Source: Rapana venosa (taxonomy: Eukaryota > Mollusca > Gastropoda > Neogastropoda > Muricidae). Taken from it: a stretch of DNA of 64,000 nt. Positions 59,426-64,000 of the stretch are shown in pieces; position 1 is the stretch's first letter, and every line of letters starts with the position of its first letter. The notes under the pieces were generated by a model, which saw only the letters and a program-made list of their open reading frames with translations, searched no databases and was not told the DNA's origin. The translations under genes and the position numbers were made by a program. The DNA lies in the NCBI GenBank assembly GCA_028751875.1, contig CM054138.1, positions 48,054,283 through 48,118,282 on the forward strand, written 5' to 3'.

Positions 59426-60880
59426 TATTATAGACATTAAGAGAAAAATAATAACAAAAAACTCATGGGGGGTGGGGGGTTTTTTGTGGTGACTCCCATT
59501 CTCTCTGTCCTCTCTTTTCTCTCCTTCTCTCTCCCCTCTCTCCTTTTCTCCTTTTCTCTCTTCTCTCTCTCTCTTCTCCCGCCCCGCTAAAAATTTTTAA
59601 TAAACATAGTTTTTTAAAAGGTACCGGGTTTGTTGCAAAACTGTTTAAACCCGATTTTTTGGGAATTTCCCTGCCCTTATGTTAAATTTTAGCAGTTGTT
59701 ATTTTTGTTTTTACTTATTGGTTTTTAAAAAGTTTTGTGGCCCCTTCCCCTTTTCCCCTGTCCCTTTTTTGAATGGGGGTAAACCCTTTCCACAAAAAAC
59801 CATTTTTCATTGTCTTTTTCTCTCTCCTCTCTCCCCTCTCTCTCTCTCCCTTCTTCTCCTCTCCCCTCTCTTTTCTAACTCTCTCTTCTCTCTCCTCCCA
59901 CACACACACACCCCACACACACACACACACACCCCAAAACATACAAAACACAAAACACACATTTTTCAAATTTTTCTAAATTTATTTTTCACCAACGTCA
60001 TCAATTTTTAATTAAGGGCATTTACTACATTTTTTTTAGGGGGTTTTAAAATTTTAAAAAACAAAAAAAGCCCCAAAGCAAAAGTCAACTTTTTTCAAAA
60101 GATCTTGGGGTGGGGGTTTTTTTTCAAATTGTTCCCCAAGGGGAACTTAAAATTTTTCATGGTAAATTTAGGAAGCATGCAAAAAAAGGGAGGGGTTGGG
60201 GGGGGGGGAAAGGAGGGAGTGGGTTTGGGAAGGGGGGTTGAAACATGAGGGTGCATCCGTGAGGGCTAGAGGGAACCCCACCCTTCTTAGAAAACCAAAA
60301 AATGTAGGGTTAAAACTCATTTTGTGCTCGAATTTTTTTCCGGGTTTTAAAATATGGGTTTTATTGCTCTCAGTAAAAAGGGATATATATATTATTTTAA
60401 ATTTTTAAAAATATATATATATAAATATATTATATAAATATTTAAAATATAAAATTTATATTTTACCCTTTACTGAAGGGGCAATAACAAAACCAAATAG
60501 CTTTTAAAAGGGGAAAAAAAACGGGCAAAATAAAACAAAATGAATAAAAAACACACACTTTTTATATAAAAAAACCAATATAATCATTTTAAAGTATTAT
60601 ATAAAATTTTATTTTTGTTGTTTTGTGTGTGTGGGGTGTTTGTGTGTGTGTGTGTGGTGGTTTTGTGTGGGTTTTGTGTGTTGAAAGGGGTTGTGTGTTT
60701 TTTGTTTTGTGTTGTTGTATAAAAACATTTTTTCGAAAAAATTATCTATTTAAAACAAATCCCCCCCTCCCTTTCCCCCCTACCCCCCCTACAAAAATCA
60801 AGTGGGGGTTGGGTGCTTTGTCTTTGGGGGAAACGAAAAACCCCAGGTTCTTTGTGCAAAAAATGCATTCAAAAGGGACG

Positions 60881-62146
60881 TAGAAAAAAAATGCCACAGC
60901 AACAAGAGAGTGGTTGTCCCCGGTGAAAAAAGAAAAAGGGCCCTCTATCGGGAAACAAATACACATACAAGGGCATGCTTTATTTTTGTTGTTCAAGGGT
61001 GGCCCCTGCTTCTGTTGGGGGACATGCTCCCTCTGGCGAGAGAGGGGGGGGGGGGGGGGGGGGGGGAGGGACTGAATTTCCTTTTGATTTCAACAGAAAT
61101 GCGGGCTATCAAGTCAAGGTCAAGTCAAAAACACTTTCATCATCCCATGAAGGGCCATTACAATACTGACAGGCAGACTGATAGGCATCAAAAATCTCAA
61201 AAGACACACAAAAAGCTATATTTCATATTGGTTAAAAACTATGTCATCAAAGCAAGTAAGTACAACACGTGAAATTAATATTAGTACAACACCCATAAGC
61301 TCATTAAGAGTTAAGAACACCAGACAACTCAGCAGGTAAAGAAAGAACGAAAGAAGCCCCCCCCCCCCCCCCCCACCAAAAAAAACAAAAATAATAAATA
61401 AATAAATAAATATTATAATAATATATATATATATCAATACTATATATATACTATATATATATATATTTATATATATATATATCCTGAAAATAAACAGTAC
61501 GCACAAATTCCACATGAAAACTAAATGGTATCCCCCGAAGTCGAAATGCACCTACCTCAACGATGGGCACAAACGACCCGCGTAACGCCAAATAGCACTA
61601 TTAAGTGAACTCAAGAGCTCTTAGCCCAGGAACAAAAACAAAAAAAACAACCCAAAAAAATTAGCACAAAAAAAAATTTCAACTTTCGAGACACATGTCA
61701 AGGACCAACTTACCACTAAATGTTAGGTCCTATTGAGGTTTGGCTTCTCTAATGGTTCTAACTTTACTATCTAAGTCTATACGTTGTGTTGACACCCCAG
61801 CTGTCTGGGGGGGGAGGGGGGTGGGGGGGAGGGGGGGAGGGGGGGCGGGGCGGGGGGGGGGGTTTGGGGGGGGGGGGGGGGGTGGCGGTTATGGCGGCAG
61901 GGTTTTTTTTTTTTCTTGGGCACGACCTGCCAATAATCATTGGGTCAAACAGTTGTTATCTTATCTGCACCTCACTACAAATCTAACCGCTTTCCCCTCC
62001 ACTTATACTATTCTACGTCTACTAGCTGAAGCTATTGACTTGATGATGGTTGGGGGTGGATTGGGGGGGGGGGGGGGGGAGGTGGGGGGTAGAAGGAGGG
62101 AGAGGGAAGGAGGGGGGGGGAGGAAGAGAGAGAGAGAGAGATGTTT
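60881..62146. other. Non-coding stretch with G-rich, C-rich and TA runs
   Basis: Sequence quality looks normal again from about 60890. It contains G-rich runs (61045-61070, 61806-61882, 62060-62125), C18 at 61357-61374 and TA repeats at 61420-61480. 61105-61165 (tcaaggtcaagtcaaaaaca, tcatcatcccatgaagggcc) may be the 3' end of some retroelement. No exon seen. Confidence 0.4.
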
Positions 62147-62464
62147 ATGCTTTTATGTTGAGGATGATGGAATAAGCACTCATGTGCTTTTTTTTTCTCC
62201 CAGTCCCCGCGTGTATGCAGTTTTGTCAATTTTCTCATCCGTTCCCACCAGCACATAATGACCTACTCTTCCGAAAAGTGGAACGCGTTTTGACGAGTGC
62301 GTTCGCGGACGTGACCTCGGTTTATAGTCTCATCCGAAGGACTTTTAGGGAGAGTGGAGTCGGCACTGATTTTTAACTCCCGAGGAAAAAGCCTCTTGAA
62401 CGAGATTCGAACCCGGGTCAGCAGATCACGAATACATCACTCTAACCACCAGGCTATCCCGTCC
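62147..62464 (-). mobile_element. tRNA-derived SINE, full length
   Basis: The minus strand has GATAGCCTGGTGGTTAGAGT (A box), GCTGACCCGGGTTCGAATCT (B box), CAGTGCCGACTCCACTCTCC, GTCCTTCGGATGAGACTATA, CTTTTCGGAAGAGTAGGTCA and AAGCACATGAGTGCTTATTC. This is one of the best-preserved copies, with good pol III boxes. Confidence 0.88.
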
Positions 62465-62815
62465 CTGTCCACCACCCGCCCTCCGCCCCTCCCCCTCCAC
62501 ACACATCCCCCCACACATCACCCCCACCAGTATTCATCCAAATCTACTATTTTTAGAGAGAAAAGAGAGGCAGAGACAGAGAGACTGACAGGGACAGAGA
62601 CAGAGAGACGTAACGAGACTCCTCACTGGATGTGGCTTGCAGAAAGAAAATAAGTGCGGAATAAAGGGAGGTAATCTTCTTTCGGCATCACTTTTAGTAT
62701 CTCTCTCAACTTCCATCAAATTTCCTCTTCATTTTTTTACTGTTTTCGTGCAAATGTACAGACACACACTCACAACATCACCACCATCCCCACCCCACTC
62801 CCACACACATCCACA

Positions 62816-62849
<34 letters not shown>

Positions 62850-63078
62850 CATATATACACACATCACACCCACACCAGAATTCATCCAAATCTATTTTTA
62901 AAAGTTTTCCTCCTTATACAACTCTGTGCTTACTCCCCTTTAACACTTATCTCTTATCTTTTTTTTGACTCCTTTTCGTACCAACCCCCAACCCCAAGAA
63001 GTGTCAATTATGGAAAGCGAAAGATGTCAAAATATTCATTTATCGGCTTCGGCTGGGAATGGTTACACAGGCGCCATG
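62465..63078. other. Non-coding stretch with CA microsatellite
   Basis: C-rich and CA-rich (62465-62530, (CA)n at about 62815-62850), GACAGA repeats at about 62570-62610. No exon recognised. Confidence 0.5.
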
Positions 63079-63190
63079 CAGGTAAACAGACAAGCAAGCA
63101 GACACACAGACAGACAAGCAGGCAGGCAGGCAGGTAGGCAGACAGACTGACGGACGGGCAGTCAGGCAGGCAGGCAGGCAGACAGGCACA
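63079..63190. repeat. (CAGG/CAGA)n tetranucleotide repeat
   Basis: caggcaggcagg, cagacaagcagg and cagactgac variants, imperfect. Confidence 0.93.
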
Positions 63191-63304
63191 GAGTGCGAAT
63201 ATCGGTGAGCGTTGATAAGGAATCATGGACAAGGAGATAATTATAGGAAGCCCTTTCCCTTTGCCTGAGTGAGATTCAGATAGGCATTAGGAGCTTTCTT
63301 GCTG

Positions 63305-63331
63305 AGTGTGTGTGTGGTGTGGTGTGTGGTG

Positions 63332-63382
<51 letters not shown>

Positions 63383-63545
63383 GTGGGAGAGAGAGAGTGT
63401 GTGTGTGTATGTAGTTGTGTGTGTGTGTGGAGGATGTGTGTGTGTATGTATGTGTGGTGTGTGTGGGTGCGCGCGCGCGTGCGCGCGTGTGTGTGTGTGT
63501 GTGTGTGTATGTGTGTGTGAAGACAGACAGACACAGAGACAGACA
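63305..63545. repeat. (TG)n microsatellite with CG-rich patch
   Basis: TG run with gagagag interruption and gcgcgcgcgtgcgcgcgtg at about 63470-63488, a strong alternating purine-pyrimidine (Z-DNA-prone) stretch. Confidence 0.95.
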
Positions 63546-63590
63546 GAGTATACCCACATACATACACACAACACCACCAAGACCCACACC

Positions 63591-63816
63591 AAAAGTTCTT
63601 CGGATGAGACTATAAACCGAGGCCCCGTGTGCGAACGCACGCAGAACATCTTTCGCACACATAAAATCCTTTTCTTCCGCTTTTCGGAAGAGTAGGCCGT
63701 TGTGTGCCTGTAGGAACAGATGACAAAATTCACAAAACCGCATACACACGGGGACTGGGTGTAAAAATAAAGTACATGAGTGCTTATTCCATTATCCTCG
63801 ATATCAAAGAATAAAT
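63591..63816 (+). mobile_element. tRNA-derived SINE, 5'-truncated
   Basis: AAAGTTCTTCGGATGAGACT, ATAAACCGAGGCCCCGTGTG, CTTTTCGGAAGAGTAGGCCG, CACACGGGGACTGGGTGTAA and a tail ending in atatcaaagaataaa. The head is missing; a microsatellite precedes it. Confidence 0.85.
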
Positions 63817-63840
63817 ACAGAAAAATTGATAATAAATAAA

Positions 63841-63866
63841 CAGAGAGAGAGAGAGAGAACAGAGAG

Positions 63867-63946
<80 letters not shown>
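63841..63946. repeat. (GA)n microsatellite
   Basis: AG run with few interruptions, about 25 bp after the SINE tail. Confidence 0.97.
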
Positions 63947-63950
<4 letters not shown>

Positions 63951-64000
63951 CCAGAGAACGAAACAGATTGAAGGCGATAAGGATGGACAGACAGGCAAGG

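Larger units (their letters stand above)
53543..60880. other. Homopolymer-inflated, probably unreliable sequence
   Basis: Large parts consist of successive runs of one base (for example around 53690-53760, 53990-54260, 55857-56014, 57300-57620, 57720-57960, 58530-58700). This affects A, C, G and T alike and recognisable repeats too: the SINE at 54923 has stretched T runs and altered bases. That suggests low-quality consensus rather than biology. More normal patches exist (about 54400-54500, 56080-57060, 59870-59960). No gene call should be made here. Confidence 0.75.

Noticed and set aside
62400..62464. Stand-alone tRNA gene at the SINE heads
   Set aside because: A and B boxes are present but acceptor and anticodon stems are not convincingly paired and the sequence continues into the SINE body.

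Overview
The window is eukaryotic, intron-rich and AT-rich. It looks like a lophotrochozoan and most probably a mollusc (inference). The reasons are spliced exons of a metazoan ciliary gene, several SINE families of a kind common in molluscs, an RTE-type retrotransposon relic and very abundant (CA/TG)n and (GA/CT)n microsatellites. There are no operons, and almost every reading frame outside the exons listed here is a simple-repeat shadow.

Layout. 186-8999 (+) holds the last nine coding exons of a TOGARAM1/crescerin-like gene. They join in phase into 458 residues plus a stop, covering the C-terminal part of TOG3, a linker and the whole of TOG4. One intron has a GC donor. Another contains a 1.1 kb piggyBac relic flanked by TTAA, and another a full-length tRNA-derived SINE. 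9000 to about 10160 is the 3' UTR, with a threefold tandem repeat and an AATAAA. 10160-16700 is mostly featureless apart from SINE pieces. 16720-23662 is a degenerate long-period tandem array with eleven copies of a hairpin-forming core, interrupted by two SINEs. 24-27.4 kb is simple sequence, a polypyrimidine tract and a GC-rich minisatellite. 28.96-32.2 kb is a frameshifted RTE-like retrotransposon. 33.9-34.2 kb is a SINE with a perfect 13-bp target duplication and a head resembling part of a tRNA joined to part of 5S rRNA. 34.3-37.8 kb (-) carries three phase-compatible putative exons of an unidentified gene, two of which look like tandem duplicates. 37.8-44.8 kb is AT-rich and mostly without recognisable features. 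44838-49100 is bounded by inverted repeats and contains about a dozen copies of a GGTTGTGACATGGAAACC-like motif, so it is a candidate non-autonomous DNA transposon of unusual structure. 49.1-53 kb has microsatellites and SINE pieces. After the second 500-bp N gap, 53543 to about 60880 consists largely of homopolymer-inflated sequence that looks like an assembly error and should not be interpreted biologically. The last 3 kb are SINEs and microsatellites.

The TOGARAM1-like gene is the only gene with a confident function. No multi-gene system was found. The most notable items are the 5S/tRNA-headed SINE, the GTTGTGAC-motif element, the hairpin-bearing array and the GC-AG intron. All family names come from recognising motifs by eye; no search was run.
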